Of a DNA stretch of 36,247 bases, positions 26,349 to 36,247 are shown in pieces (the stretch's first letter is position 1; the number at the start of each line of letters is the position of its first letter). Position numbers and translations under genes: made by a program. The notes below the pieces were generated by a model. That model saw only the letters and a list, made by a program, of their open reading frames with translations, ran no database searches and had not been told where the DNA came from. Source of the stretch: Bacteroidota bacterium (GTDB lineage: Bacteria; Bacteroidota; Bacteroidia; NS11-12g; UBA955); contig JAURIG010000008.1 of assembly GCA_030832905.1 (NCBI GenBank), positions 1 to 36,247 of the forward strand, in the 5' to 3' direction.

Positions 26349-28415
26349 TTATGGTCTTACCATTCTGGCTTTCAAGGCAGAAAACACTTGTTGATCAACC
26401 TGAATTGGGTATTTGTTCATTAAGGTGTTTACCCACTCTCTCTCAAGGAAGGTTTGATAATCACTCATAACACTGCCTCTGGCATCGTTCAATGATTTTA
26501 AACCAGCAGGCAAGTATTGATGCACTACGATGAGCACATAGGCACTTGCAGATTTTGGATCTTCAAACAATAAATATTTGTTGTTCTGATTAAGCGTTTG
26601 TATGGTAGGTACATGAACACTAGAGGTAAAGATCATGTTGGCATATTGATTATTGCCTTGTTCGTATTTACCTGTCATTGGATTTGACACGTTCAAAGGA
26701 TTGGCTTTATTCAATTTGCGCATACTTGAATCTGAAGTAATGCCTTTCAACAAATCTTTCTTAACCGTTTCTGCTATGGTCTTGTTAGCACATCTGTAGA
26801 TGGTAGCTTCATAACGTTCTTTGAACATGTATTTTTGAGCTTGTTGGCTAAAGAATTGTCTTAATCCTGCTGTGTCTTCAACGCTTTTGCTCCAAACCTT
26901 TTTATCGGTTAATGAGAACAATAAAATACCCTCTTTATACTCTTTGTAAAGCGCGGCAAAAGTATCATTAATGTTTTCTAAATCGTTTTCGTAGTAATCC
27001 ATCACCGTTTGTAAACGATAAGCTTGATAGTATTGGTCTAATAAGCTGGCCAAGGCTTTTGAACTGCTTGGCTTTTGAATTTCAACCACCCAATTGGCAA
27101 AATCTTTAACTGTGTAGGCTTTGTTCACTTTGCTTAAGTTAAACAATACTGCAGCAAATGGTTTAGCATTTAGTTGCTCTTGGCTAGGATGAAACTCACC
27201 ATACAACAATGAAGTATCAATGGCTTTGTTAATCACTTTGCCATATTTCTTATTCTCTTTGAAGGCGTAGTATTTCTTAGCTCTTTCAAATACTGCCAAG
27301 GTATTGCGGTACTGTCTGCTATCGCGACCAATCTTAGTCAAAATGGTGCTGCGCATTTTTGAAAGGTCTTCAATCGGTTTCAATGCAATGCGTTGAATGA
27401 TATGGAAACCAGTTGCAGTTTGAATCGGTTGAGCATAGTCACCATCGGCTTTTAAACTGAAGGCTGTATTTTTAAAATTCTCTGGGTAACGCACACTGGT
27501 CATGGCAAATGGCGGTAACTCACCATTCTTTAGAACACTCTGAGCATCTTCTGAGTATTGTTGAACTAAGTTGACGAATTTTTCGCCAGCTTGTAACTTT
27601 TTGTATACTTCATTGATTTTAGCCTCAGCCTCTAAGACCTCTTCTTGACTTGGGTTAGGGTTAAGATCAATTCTGATTTGACGAATGGTAACATCACCTT
27701 GAGATAAACGTTTATCGTTAACTTTTACGATGTGGTAACCAAACTCCGTTCTGAATACTTGAGACACCTTGCCCACTGGGGTATTGTAGGCGTAGTTTTC
27801 AAATTCATAAATCATTTGGAAGGCTGTGAAATAGCCCAAGTTGCCCTGGTTATCAGCAGCAGATGGATCGTCGCTGTATTTCACTGCAGCATTGTCGAAA
27901 CTAATGCTACCGCTTTCAATTTCTTTTTTAATGCCCAATAGTTTGTTATAAGCTTTCAAGGTATCAGCTGGAGCGGCATCCGGACGAGCAAACACCAATA
28001 TGTGGCTGGCTTTCACTTCATATTTCATGCGCTCATAAGCTTCGTTCACCAATTGCTCATTCACGACTTTGTCCGTCAAATAAGGTTTAGCGATTTGCTT
28101 GCGGTAAGTGCCTAATTCTGCTTTGAATTCTTCTGTTTTATCCAATTCTTGATCATAAGCATCTTGAACCTTGAGTTTAAATTTCTTGTACAACTCCAAA
28201 TACTCATCCAACTCAGCAGCTTTGATTGAAGAGTCTTTGTGTTTGTTCTTCATAAATCCTTTGTAAAATTCTTGAATAGTTACTTGCTTATTACCAAAGG
28301 TGAATAATGCAGTGTCAGAGTTATTCTGCTTGGCCATTAACAGCATGCTGCATTGTAATACCAATGCGAGCAAAACAATTCGTTTCATATAATAGGTCAT
28401 AAATTTCTTAAGCAT
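26349..28415 (-). CDS. Peptidylprolyl isomerase with two parvulin-like domains (likely start MKRIVLLAL, 28388)
   Basis: 688 aa; ASHILVFARPDA...NQGNLGYFTAFQMIYEFENYAYNTPVGKVSQVFRTEFGYHIVKV, second domain IRQIRIDLNPNPS...GFHIIQRI. Confidence 0.9.
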   Translation of the reverse strand: MLKKFMTYYMKRIVLLALVLQCSMLLMAKQNNSDTALFTFGNKQVTIQEFYKGFMKNKHKDSSIKAAELDEYLELYKKFKLKVQDAYDQELDKTEEFKAELGTYRKQIAKPYLTDKVVNEQLVNEAYERMKYEVKASHILVFARPDAAPADTLKAYNKLLGIKKEIESGSISFDNAAVKYSDDPSAADNQGNLGYFTAFQMIYEFENYAYNTPVGKVSQVFRTEFGYHIVKVNDKRLSQGDVTIRQIRIDLNPNPSQEEVLEAEAKINEVYKKLQAGEKFVNLVQQYSEDAQSVLKNGELPPFAMTSVRYPENFKNTAFSLKADGDYAQPIQTATGFHIIQRIALKPIEDLSKMRSTILTKIGRDSRQYRNTLAVFERAKKYYAFKENKKYGKVINKAIDTSLLYGEFHPSQEQLNAKPFAAVLFNLSKVNKAYTVKDFANWVVEIQKPSSSKALASLLDQYYQAYRLQTVMDYYENDLENINDTFAALYKEYKEGILLFSLTDKKVWSKSVEDTAGLRQFFSQQAQKYMFKERYEATIYRCANKTIAETVKKDLLKGITSDSSMRKLNKANPLNVSNPMTGKYEQGNNQYANMIFTSSVHVPTIQTLNQNNKYLLFEDPKSASAYVLIVVHQYLPAGLKSLNDARGSVMSDYQTFLEREWVNTLMNKYPIQVDQQVFSALKARMVRP

Positions 28416-28462
28416 ACAAAAATAGGATTTTTTTGTATTAGTTTTGCAACTAAAATAAAGTC

Positions 28463-29935
28463 ATGTCAAGCCTCAAATTATACGACACCTATAAGCGCGA
28501 AACCCTTGAATTCAAGGCGAAGAACCCTCCTTTTGTAGGCATCTATGTTTGCGGTCCGACAGTTTATGGCAACCCGCATTTAGGACATGCTAGAGGCCCA
28601 GTGATTTTCGATGTATTACACCGCTATCTTAAACACCTTGGTTATCAGGTCAGATTCGTCAGAAACATAACAGATGTTGGGCACTTGGTAAATGATGCCG
28701 ATTCAGGAGAAGATAAAATTGCTAAAAAAGCCAGATTAGAACAACTCGAGCCAATGGAAATAGCTCAATTTTACACTGATGCTTATCACAATATGTTGCA
28801 TGCTATGCAAATTAAACCAGCATCTATAGAGCCTCGTGCTAGTGGTCATATCATTGAGCAAATTGAAATGATTCAAGAGATCATCCAAAATGGCTTTGCT
28901 TATGAAGCCAATGGTTCAGTATACTTTGATGTAAAGGCTTACAGCCAAAAACACGACTACGGTAAACTATCTGGCAGAGTGCTTGAAGACCTCATTGCTG
29001 GTGCGGGCAATGAAGCCAGAACTTTGGAAGGCCAAGAAGAAAAGCGCAACCCTAATGATTTTGCCTTGTGGAAAAAAGCCAGTGCTGAGCACATTATGCA
29101 GTGGAATAGCCCATGGGGAAAGGGATTTCCAGGTTGGCACATTGAATGTTCTGCCATGAGTAAAAAATACCTTGGCGAAACCTTTGACATCCACGGTGGT
29201 GGCATGGACCTATTGTTTCCACACCATGAATCTGAAGTGGCACAATCTATGGCATGCAGCGGACATCAACCAGCCAATTATTGGATGCACCACAACATGA
29301 TTACAGTGAATGGTCAAAAAATGGCCAAATCTTTGAATAATGGCATCTCAATAGATGAATTCTTTAGCGGTAAAAACCCATTGCTAGAAAAGGCATATAG
29401 CCCAATGACTTTGAAGTTTTTTATCCTTCAAGCACATTACAGAGGTACTTTAGATTTTAGCAATGCCGCTTTACAAGCTTCAGAGAAAGGTCTAAGCAGA
29501 TTGCTAGAAGGGGTTCAAACGGCAGCGCGCTTAAAGCCTTCTGACCGTTCTAGTTTTGAAGTGAAACCGCTTGTTGAGGCTTGTTATGAAGCGCTTAATG
29601 AAGATTTGAATACGCCGATATTGATTGCTGCATTGTTTGAGTTATTGAATCAAATCAATTTATTGGCTGCTGATAAAGCCACATTAACTGAGGCGGACCT
29701 TAACAGCTTGAAATCTGCCTACAGCCTATTCCTTTCAGATATTTTAGGTCTTGAAGCCAATCCGTCACAAAGCTCAGAAAAAACAACTGATTTAATTCAA
29801 ATGCTGATTCAGTTAAGACAAGAAGCTAAAGCTCAAAAAAATTACGCGTTGTCTGATCAAATTAGAATCCAATTATCAGAGATTGGTATAGAGCTCAAAG
29901 ACAGCAAGGAAGGTACTCACTTCACCATTCACTAA
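28463..29935 (+). CDS. cysS: Cysteine--tRNA ligase
   Basis: 490 aa; GIYVCGPTVYGNPHLGHARGPVIFDVLHRYL, GWHIECSAMSKKYLGETFDIHGGGMDLLFPHHESEVAQS, KMAKSLNN. Confidence 0.98.
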   Translation: MSSLKLYDTYKRETLEFKAKNPPFVGIYVCGPTVYGNPHLGHARGPVIFDVLHRYLKHLGYQVRFVRNITDVGHLVNDADSGEDKIAKKARLEQLEPMEIAQFYTDAYHNMLHAMQIKPASIEPRASGHIIEQIEMIQEIIQNGFAYEANGSVYFDVKAYSQKHDYGKLSGRVLEDLIAGAGNEARTLEGQEEKRNPNDFALWKKASAEHIMQWNSPWGKGFPGWHIECSAMSKKYLGETFDIHGGGMDLLFPHHESEVAQSMACSGHQPANYWMHHNMITVNGQKMAKSLNNGISIDEFFSGKNPLLEKAYSPMTLKFFILQAHYRGTLDFSNAALQASEKGLSRLLEGVQTAARLKPSDRSSFEVKPLVEACYEALNEDLNTPILIAALFELLNQINLLAADKATLTEADLNSLKSAYSLFLSDILGLEANPSQSSEKTTDLIQMLIQLRQEAKAQKNYALSDQIRIQLSEIGIELKDSKEGTHFTIH

Positions 29936-29937
29936 CC

Positions 29938-30774
29938 TTACTTTACCAAGGCTTTGAATTCGTTTTTAAGGCCAGAGTATTTGGTAATATCCACCTTAAT
30001 TGAGCCAACCATGATTTTGGCTTTAACCCTTACTGGAATGTGGTTGTCGTCGTCACTGATCCAAACAGTCATATCGTCTTTGTCTTTAAAGACTCTATCA
30101 ACCACCAAAGTTGGCACCAACTTAATACATTTAACCTTTCCAATGTCTGTGTCAAGTGTTTCTTTGCCATCGTATTTAAATCCTAGATTGTAAATCTGGT
30201 TATCGAGGTAAACATCTAATGGAAACTTATCGCCCACTTTAGACTTAGAAAAATCTAAATTTCTAACATAATAAATCGCTGAAATCACATCGTGGGTGTA
30301 TTCCGGCATATCTAAAACACCTTTAACCCCATACAATTTCTTTTTGTTGTGTTTGAAATTGACCAAGTCATTATCCAGGTATTTATCTTCTTGCACAGAC
30401 TTAGTGTATGTAACAGGCGCTAACCATTCTTTATCAACAAAGGTTTCAAATTTGTCGCGCACTTTAAAAGCCCAATCAAATGACTTTAAGGTTTTGCCTT
30501 CTGCTTTGATGTTATAGCAATTGCGTTCTTGTTTTTCAACCGCAGTTGGAGTGACTTCAAAAACAATATTGGCAGCATTAATCAACCCATAATGCACTCT
30601 AAACTCTAATTTTTCGCCATGGGTAAAAGACGTAATGTTTACTTTGCGGTACTTGAACACATCTGCATTAGTAGACTGAGGGGTCGGAAATGAAAACGCC
30701 ATGATACAGCCAACACCTAAAAGCAATAAACCAGCTTTAAAAAGCAAATGATTGGAACGTCTAGAGTTTAACAT
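29938..30774 (-). CDS. DUF3108 domain-containing protein
   Basis: 278 aa; SFTHGEKLEFRVHYGLINAANIVFEV..., VWISDDDNHIPVRVKAKIMVGSIKVDITKYSGL. Confidence 0.85.
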   Translation of the reverse strand: MLNSRRSNHLLFKAGLLLLGVGCIMAFSFPTPQSTNADVFKYRKVNITSFTHGEKLEFRVHYGLINAANIVFEVTPTAVEKQERNCYNIKAEGKTLKSFDWAFKVRDKFETFVDKEWLAPVTYTKSVQEDKYLDNDLVNFKHNKKKLYGVKGVLDMPEYTHDVISAIYYVRNLDFSKSKVGDKFPLDVYLDNQIYNLGFKYDGKETLDTDIGKVKCIKLVPTLVVDRVFKDKDDMTVWISDDDNHIPVRVKAKIMVGSIKVDITKYSGLKNEFKALVK

Positions 30775-30840
30775 ACATTGTATTTTTAAAATTCAAAATT
30801 CAATAATCGTTCCAAAATCTTAAATTTGAAAACGAATACA

Positions 30841-31962
30841 TTAATGAAACAACGACTATTCTGTGCGCTTATTGTATGCTGCTTCTGGCAATTGGCCTTT
30901 GCACAACTTGAAAATGCTGTATTTAATCAGAAAGATCAAATCAGGCCAAATGATACGCAAACCCTGCGTTTACATGTCGAATTATTGAATTACTATCGCA
31001 ATACTGAGTACTTTGATATGATTGAAAAAGGGCAAACCCTTTTTGGCGCAATGTTTCAATCACATGTAAGTTACCAACCCTATAACAATGTTCTGGTAAA
31101 GGCTGGTTTGCAGACCCGACAAGATTTTGGTAGCACCAATTTTGTAGCAGTTCAACCCGTATTAAGCGTATCTATATTCAAACACAAATGGCGTTATAAT
31201 TTTGGATGCTTGCAAGGCACAACGAACTATGGCTTTATTGAACCTATGTACAACATAGACAGAGCTGTTACCAATCGAATTGAAAATGGCATGCAGGGTA
31301 TTTACACCTCTGAAAAGTTCAAGTTCAACAACTTTGTGGTTTGGAACGAGCCAACCTACAGAACAACCAATAATCAAGAGCGTTTTACCATGGGCGCATT
31401 AGCTGAAAAACGACTGATCAAAACCAATCGCCATGAATTAATTTGGCCATTTCAAGGTACATTAGCCCATAGAGGTGGGCAATTGAACAATAATCCAAAT
31501 CGCATTTATTCGCGTTTAAATACCGCACTGGGTTTAAAGTGGACCATACAAGGCAATGGTCAATGGCGCATCCGAACAGAACACTATTGGTTACATGCAG
31601 AAGATTTTTCTCCTAGTATCACCCAACCTTATAAGAATGGCAATGCCACTTGGCATACATTATCATTCAAGAAAAAAGGATTTGAATACATGTTGCATTA
31701 TTGGGCCGGCAGAGAGTACCAATCCCCAGTAGGCACTTTAATTTACAACAATTACGATTTTTACAATGTATATGAACACAGACAAGTCAGACACATGGTA
31801 ATGTCTCGTATTATGTATACTCAAGCCATCAATAGAGGCTTGTTTTTAGACTTAAGATTAGAACCTTTTTACGACAAAGAATACGGTCGTTTTCAATACA
31901 GTTATTCTGCCTATTTGAGACTTAACCTCGATAAAACAATTGGTAAATTAAAACTAGATTGA
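30841..31962 (+). CDS. Putative outer-membrane beta-barrel/porin-like protein of unknown function
   Basis: Signal peptide MKQRLFCALIVCCFWQLAFAQ (third in-frame start region); alternating aromatic strand pattern; C-terminal YSYSAYLRLNLDKTIGKLKLD. Confidence 0.65.
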   Translation, partial: LMKQRLFCALIVCCFWQLAFAQLENAVFNQKDQIRPNDTQTLRLHVELLNYYRNTEYFDMIEKGQTLFGAMFQSHVSYQPYNNVLVKAGLQTRQDFGSTNFVAVQPVLSVSIFKHKWRYNFGCLQGTTNYGFIEPMYNIDRAVTNRIENGMQGIYTSEKFKFNNFVVWNEPTYRTTNNQERFTMGALAEKRLIKTNRHELIWPFQGTLAHRGGQLNNNPNRIYSRLNTALGLKWTIQGNGQWRIRTEHYWLHAEDFSPSITQPYKNGNATWHTLSFKKKGFEYMLHYWAGREYQSPVGTLIYNNYDFYNVYEHRQVRHMVMSRIMYTQAINRGLFLDLRLEPFYDKEYGRFQYSYSAYLRLNLDKTIGKLKLD

Positions 31963-33186
31963 TTGCGCAATGATCCATGACTCGCTCCAAGCGGCCTGAA
32001 AATTAAAGCCTCCTGTAAGCGCATCAACATTGATCACCTCTCCCGCAAAATACATTCGAGGCAAAAGTTTACTTTCCATGGTCTTGAATTGAATGTCTTT
32101 CAAGTCCACACCACCTGCGGTTACAAATTCATCTTTAAAAGTGCTTTTACCTTTAACCTCCAAGCTGTAATCTGATAATTTCTGAGCTAAGCTTTGTAAG
32201 GTTTTTTTATTGCAATCCGCCCAAGTCATTTGGGTATTGTCTATACACAATTGCACTATTCTTTGCCACCATCTGTTAGGGATCTCAAAAAATGGGGTGT
32301 TAACCATTAGCTTCTTACTTTGTTCGGATTTGATGTTTAATAATACTGCCAAACAATCTTCTTGATTGAGTCCGCATAAATTCACTTTTATTTTGAATTG
32401 GTATTGACAATCGTGCAAGGCTCTTGCTGCTACCGCAGACAATTTCAAAATGGCAGGACCACTTAAGCCCCAGTGGGTTACCAATAACGGACCACTTTGC
32501 GTAATATCAACCGCTTTTAGCCCACTCGATTTGAGGAGCTCAGCGGGTAAATCCAACTTAACTTGAGCCTTAGGAACGCTCACGCCCATTAAGTCTTCAA
32601 CAAATGGGTCTTTGATATTGAAGGTAAACAAGGAGGGCACTGGTGCTACAATTGTATGCCCTAAAGTTTGAAGCATTTGCCAAATACTTTGACTACTGCC
32701 AGCCGTAATGGCCACATTTTTAGCCTTCACTTTTGCGTTTTGAAATAGTAAAGTGTAGCTTGCGCCAGCTTCAATAGACTGGAGCGCCATGCCTTTGTAT
32801 AACTCAATGTCAAGTTCATCACAGGCATCTAAAAAACAATCGACTATGGTTTCCGAGGTATTTGACTCAGGAAACATTCTGCCATCAGACTCTTGTTTGA
32901 TCGCAATGCCATAGTGTTTAAACCAAGCAATAGTTTCCTTTGGGCCAAAGCGTTCGAACACAGAACGCAATTCTTTTTTACCTCTCGGATAATATTGACA
33001 TAAAACTTGTGGATCAAAACAAGCATGGGTAACGTTGCATCGACCACCACCACTGATGGCCACTTTTCCTAAAAATGTTTGACTTTTCTCAAAAATAGCA
33101 AGCTTCCAAGTAGGATGCTTACGTTTAACATTTATGGCTGTAAAAAAACCAGCCGCACCACCGCCGATAATGGCTAAATCGTACAT
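31954..33186 (-). CDS. NAD(P)/FAD-dependent oxidoreductase, HI0933/BaiN-like
   Basis: 410 aa; MYDLAIIGGGAAGFFTAINVK, VAISGGGRCNVTHA, FVTAGGVDLKDIQFKTMESKLLPRMYFAGEVINVDALTGGFNFQAAWSESWI. Confidence 0.94.
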   Translation of the reverse strand: MYDLAIIGGGAAGFFTAINVKRKHPTWKLAIFEKSQTFLGKVAISGGGRCNVTHACFDPQVLCQYYPRGKKELRSVFERFGPKETIAWFKHYGIAIKQESDGRMFPESNTSETIVDCFLDACDELDIELYKGMALQSIEAGASYTLLFQNAKVKAKNVAITAGSSQSIWQMLQTLGHTIVAPVPSLFTFNIKDPFVEDLMGVSVPKAQVKLDLPAELLKSSGLKAVDITQSGPLLVTHWGLSGPAILKLSAVAARALHDCQYQFKIKVNLCGLNQEDCLAVLLNIKSEQSKKLMVNTPFFEIPNRWWQRIVQLCIDNTQMTWADCNKKTLQSLAQKLSDYSLEVKGKSTFKDEFVTAGGVDLKDIQFKTMESKLLPRMYFAGEVINVDALTGGFNFQAAWSESWIIAQSI

Positions 33187-33188
33187 GC

Positions 33189-33443
33189 TTAATTCAATGC
33201 AGTCACCTTAATGGCATAACTTTCCATAACTAAGTTTGCCAATAATTTTTTGCAAGCCTCTTCGGCTTCTTTATGAGCGATTTCCTCAGAATCAGCATTG
33301 CTAACATAGCTGATATGCTTGCCTACTCTAACATTGTCAATGCCAGTAAAACCGATGTTGTGCAAACCAGTTGTAACGGTTTTGCCTTGAGGATCAAGCA
33401 ACTCTTTACGAGGCATTACTTCTATTTCTACAGAAAATTTCAT
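33189..33443 (-). CDS. purS: Phosphoribosylformylglycinamidine synthase subunit PurS
   Basis: 84 aa; KFSVEIEVMPRKELLDPQGKTVTTGLHNIGFTGIDNVRVGKHI is a PurS signature. Confidence 0.93.
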   Translation of the reverse strand: MKFSVEIEVMPRKELLDPQGKTVTTGLHNIGFTGIDNVRVGKHISYVSNADSEEIAHKEAEEACKKLLANLVMESYAIKVTALN

Positions 33444-34129
33444 GTTGTCTTTTTTGTAGCAAAATTAATCAGAATAGATGACAAAACATACAGTGTGTAA
33501 AAGATGGGAATACATAACCATCCGAATACAAACATGGATACAAAGCCAACCCCTAATAAAAACAGATGCTGACTGTATTGCTTTATAGGACCTTTTTTTA
33601 ATTTTAATGAGGGCAAAGGAATTTCGCTCACCAACAAATAAGAGATCAGTGCACAAAACAACACAAATCCTATACTTGAGTCAAAAATCAAACGGCTTAT
33701 GTTGTCTTGATCAACCATGGCCCAGCTCATGACCATAATCCCAGTGATTGGCGTTGGCACACCAATAAAGGATTGAGATTGCCTGGTATCGATATTGAAT
33801 TTGGCCAATCTATAAGCTGAAAAAACAGCTAAAGCGATAAAGGCAAATCGGTGCCAAGTATGGATTTGGTGAGACAAGGCATACAGCATAAAACTTGGCG
33901 CTACACCAAAAGTCACAAGGTCTGCCAGTGAGTCTAATTCTTTACCCAAAGGGCCATCTGCCTTTAATAAACGTGCTAAAAATCCATCAAAAAAATCCAA
34001 TACTGCTGCTAAAAACACCAGGCCAACAGCCACTTCATAGGCCTCTTTTTGAATACAATGAATGGCCAATACCCCGCAAGTCAAGTTGCCCAGCGTAAAG
34101 GCATTTGGAATTTGTTTAATGATATTCAT
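33440..34129 (-). CDS. pssA: CDP-diacylglycerol--serine O-phosphatidyltransferase
   Basis: Likely start MNIIKQIPNAFTLGNL at 34129; VLDFFDGFLARLLKADGPLGKELDSLADLVTFGVAPS is the CDP-alcohol phosphotransferase motif. Confidence 0.94.
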   Translation of the reverse strand: MNIIKQIPNAFTLGNLTCGVLAIHCIQKEAYEVAVGLVFLAAVLDFFDGFLARLLKADGPLGKELDSLADLVTFGVAPSFMLYALSHQIHTWHRFAFIALAVFSAYRLAKFNIDTRQSQSFIGVPTPITGIMVMSWAMVDQDNISRLIFDSSIGFVLFCALISYLLVSEIPLPSLKLKKGPIKQYSQHLFLLGVGFVSMFVFGWLCIPIFYTLYVLSSILINFATKKTT

Positions 34130-34258
34130 TACAAGGGCAAAGTTAAACCTTATCCTATAAATCACAAGCAGCACTTAAATATTGGCTGATGTAGGGATAT
34201 ATCATCGACTAAAAACAAGTATTATTAGACTTGAGACTGAAGCCTATTCAAAATAAAC

Positions 34259-34289
34259 TTGGAAGTTAAGTCCTTATGGCGTAAGTTTG
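34259..34289 (+). promoter_or_regulatory. Bacteroidota-type promoter of guaB
   Basis: TTG (34259-34261), 20-nt spacer, TAAGTTTG (34282-34289). Confidence 0.6.
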
Positions 34290-34317
34290 CACCGCAAATA
34301 ACCAATCTATTATTTGC

Positions 34318-35808
34318 ATGGCTAAGCCAAAAACACCCCAAATCAATTTCAGTCAAAAAATCAAAGGCGACAGTCTGACTTTCGACGATGTCCTTGTATT
34401 GCCTCGTTACAGTGAAATCTTGCCTAGAGATGTTGTCACTAAAACTCAATTGACTAAAAACATCAGCATCAATATTCCTATTATTTCTGCTGCAATGGAT
34501 ACTGTTACCGGAAGCAACATGGCCATTGCAATGGCGCGCGAAGGTGGTATCGGTATCATTCATAAAAACATGAGCATTGCTCAGCAAGCCAAAGAAGTGG
34601 TTAAAGTAAAGCGCAGCGAAAGCGGCATGATACAACACCCCATTACCCTTACAGGCGAAAGCACCTTAAAGGATGCATTGAAACTCATGAAGGAACACCA
34701 TATTGGTGGTATTCCTATCATTGATGCCAAAAACCAGCTTACAGGTATAATCACCAACCGCGACTTAAGATTCGAAAAAAACTTAAGCAAAAAAATCAAA
34801 GACGTTATGACCAAACGCAATTTGATTACAAGTGAGGTTGGCACTGATTTGTTACAAGCAGAAGCCATATTACAAAAACACAAAATTGAGAAATTACCTA
34901 TTGTCAATAAAAAAGGCTTATTGGTAGGTTTAATTACCTATAAAGACATTCAAAAACTAAAAAGTCACCCTAAAGCATGTAAAGACAGTTTTGGTAGATT
35001 GTTAGTTGGCGCAGCTGTTGGCATCACTTCTGATACTTTAGAGCGCGTTAAAGCCTTAGTAGATGCCGAAGTGGATGTTATTACACTTGACACAGCTCAT
35101 GGCCATTCAAAAGGGGTTATTCAAGAGTTAAAACGCATTAAAAAAGCTTTCCCTAAACTTGACGTAATCGTTGGTAATGTTGCTACAGGAGACGCTGCAA
35201 AAGCCTTAGTGGCTGCAGGTGCTGACGCCGTTAAAGTGGGTGTTGGACCAGGTAGTATTTGCACCACCAGAATCATTGCTGGTATTGGGGTGCCGCAATT
35301 ATCAGCCATTATGGACGCCGCTGCCGCTATTCAAGGCACCGGTGTGCCAATCATTGCTGATGGTGGTATCAGATACAGTGGAGATTTAGTGAAAGCTATA
35401 GTTGCTGGAGCCAGTACCATTATGGCAGGTAGTTTATTTGCAGGCACTGAAGAAAGTCCAGGAGAAACCAACATATATGAAGGCCGTATGGTGAAATCAT
35501 ACCGAGGCATGGGCAGTATAGAAGCCATGAAAGATGGTAGCAAAGACCGCTATTTCCAAGATGCTGAAGAAGAAATTTCTAAATTGGTGCCTGAAGGTAT
35601 TGTTGGAACTGTGCCATTCAAAGGTAAAGTCAGCGAAGTATTGTATCAATACGTTGGCGGCCTCAGAGCTGGTATGGGTTATTGCGGTGCAGCAAGCATT
35701 AGCGATTTACAACAAGCGCAATTTGTAAGAATTAGTAATGCAGGTATCAAAGAGAGCCATCCGCACGATATCAAAATCACTAAAGAAGCACCAAATTACA
35801 GCCGCTAA
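34318..35808 (+). CDS. guaB: IMP dehydrogenase
   Basis: 496 aa; [20 protein letters not shown], two CBS domains, [24 protein letters not shown] catalytic loop. Confidence 0.98.
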   Translation: MAKPKTPQINFSQKIKGDSLTFDDVLVLPRYSEILPRDVVTKTQLTKNISINIPIISAAMDTVTGSNMAIAMAREGGIGIIHKNMSIAQQAKEVVKVKRSESGMIQHPITLTGESTLKDALKLMKEHHIGGIPIIDAKNQLTGIITNRDLRFEKNLSKKIKDVMTKRNLITSEVGTDLLQAEAILQKHKIEKLPIVNKKGLLVGLITYKDIQKLKSHPKACKDSFGRLLVGAAVGITSDTLERVKALVDAEVDVITLDTAHGHSKGVIQELKRIKKAFPKLDVIVGNVATGDAAKALVAAGADAVKVGVGPGSICTTRIIAGIGVPQLSAIMDAAAAIQGTGVPIIADGGIRYSGDLVKAIVAGASTIMAGSLFAGTEESPGETNIYEGRMVKSYRGMGSIEAMKDGSKDRYFQDAEEEISKLVPEGIVGTVPFKGKVSEVLYQYVGGLRAGMGYCGAASISDLQQAQFVRISNAGIKESHPHDIKITKEAPNYSR

Positions 35809-35829
35809 TCTTTCATTTAAGAAACTAAA

Positions 35830-36247
35830 ATGAACAAACGTTCAAAAGTATTACTGTCAATCATTGTGATTGTTTTGGTTGTGTTTTACATACTGAATCG
35901 CAGTAAAGTAAGCACACTAAACAACAACGAAAGTTCATTTGAATTCAAACAAACTGAGAAAATTGACAAGATTTTTCTAAGCAATAAATACACGCGACAG
36001 TATGTGATACTCAAAAAAGTGTCAGATAAAGATTGGACTGTGAATGACAGCTTCAAAGCCAGCCCTTATCAATTAGAAATATTGATGGATGGCCTCAAGA
36101 AAATAAGGGTTAAAAGACCTGTTTCAAAGAATGAATTGGTGTTTGTAAAGAAAGACATTGCCTTAAATGGCACCAAGGTTGAAATTTATGAAAATGGAAG
36201 TCTAGCAAAAGTGTTTTATGTAGGTGGCAATACCATTGATGAATTAG
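35830..36247 (+). CDS. Partial DUF4340-like membrane-anchored protein (runs off window end)
   Basis: MNKRSKVLLSIIVIVLVVFYILNRSKVSTLNNNESSFEFKQTEKIDKIFLSNKYTRQYVILKKVSDKDWTVNDSFKASPYQLEILMDGLKKIRVKRPV...; not in the ORF track because it is open at the edge. Confidence 0.75.
   Translation, partial: MNKRSKVLLSIIVIVLVVFYILNRSKVSTLNNNESSFEFKQTEKIDKIFLSNKYTRQYVILKKVSDKDWTVNDSFKASPYQLEILMDGLKKIRVKRPVSKNELVFVKKDIALNGTKVEIYENGSLAKVFYVGGNTIDEL

Noticed and set aside
34225-34638. 137-aa minus-strand ORF overlapping the guaB start
   Set aside because: Covers the guaB promoter and 5' coding region in antisense; no domain signal.
1-36247. Search for CRISPR arrays, transposases, integrases, toxin-antitoxin or defence operons
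   Set aside because: No regularly spaced repeat arrays and no ORF with recognisable recombinase, nuclease or TA signatures by eye; the only duplicated non-coding sequence is the tRNA-Asp tail.

Overview
This 36.2-kb window looks like a Bacteroidota chromosome segment. The supporting evidence is TAnnTTTG-type promoter boxes, DUF4270 and DUF5723-like proteins, SurA/PpiC clusters and gene content. It is dominated by housekeeping and cell-envelope genes: ftcD, an SRPBCC protein, MmcQ/YjbR, fabD, a malic enzyme-PTA fusion, a RidA/AmnD-like protein, cdsA, a CPBP protease, dusB, an O-methyltransferase, a truncated glycogen-synthase-like protein plus DUF4270 lipoprotein, a DAHP synthase, tRNA-Asp, folA, a phosphate porin and PiT transporter, a large beta-barrel/coiled-coil protein, rimP-nusA, a MoxR ATPase, three SurA-like proteins, cysS, a DUF3108 protein, a BaiN-like flavoprotein, purS, pssA, guaB, and two partial genes at the edges. 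I found no CRISPR array, transposase, phage module or recognisable defence island. The most interesting signals are: (1) a perfect 49-bp duplication of the tRNA-Asp 3' end plus its terminator, flanking a small structured insert (attachment-site-like scar or decayed tandem tRNA); (2) a 1093-aa predicted outer-membrane barrel with a long C-terminal coiled coil containing a 39-residue cysteine-phased repeat; (3) a GT5-like protein lacking both the KxGGL motif and the C-terminal domain, next to a DUF4270 lipoprotein; (4) frequent abutting or overlapping convergent gene ends. I cannot demonstrate a clearly new multi-gene system from sequence alone.
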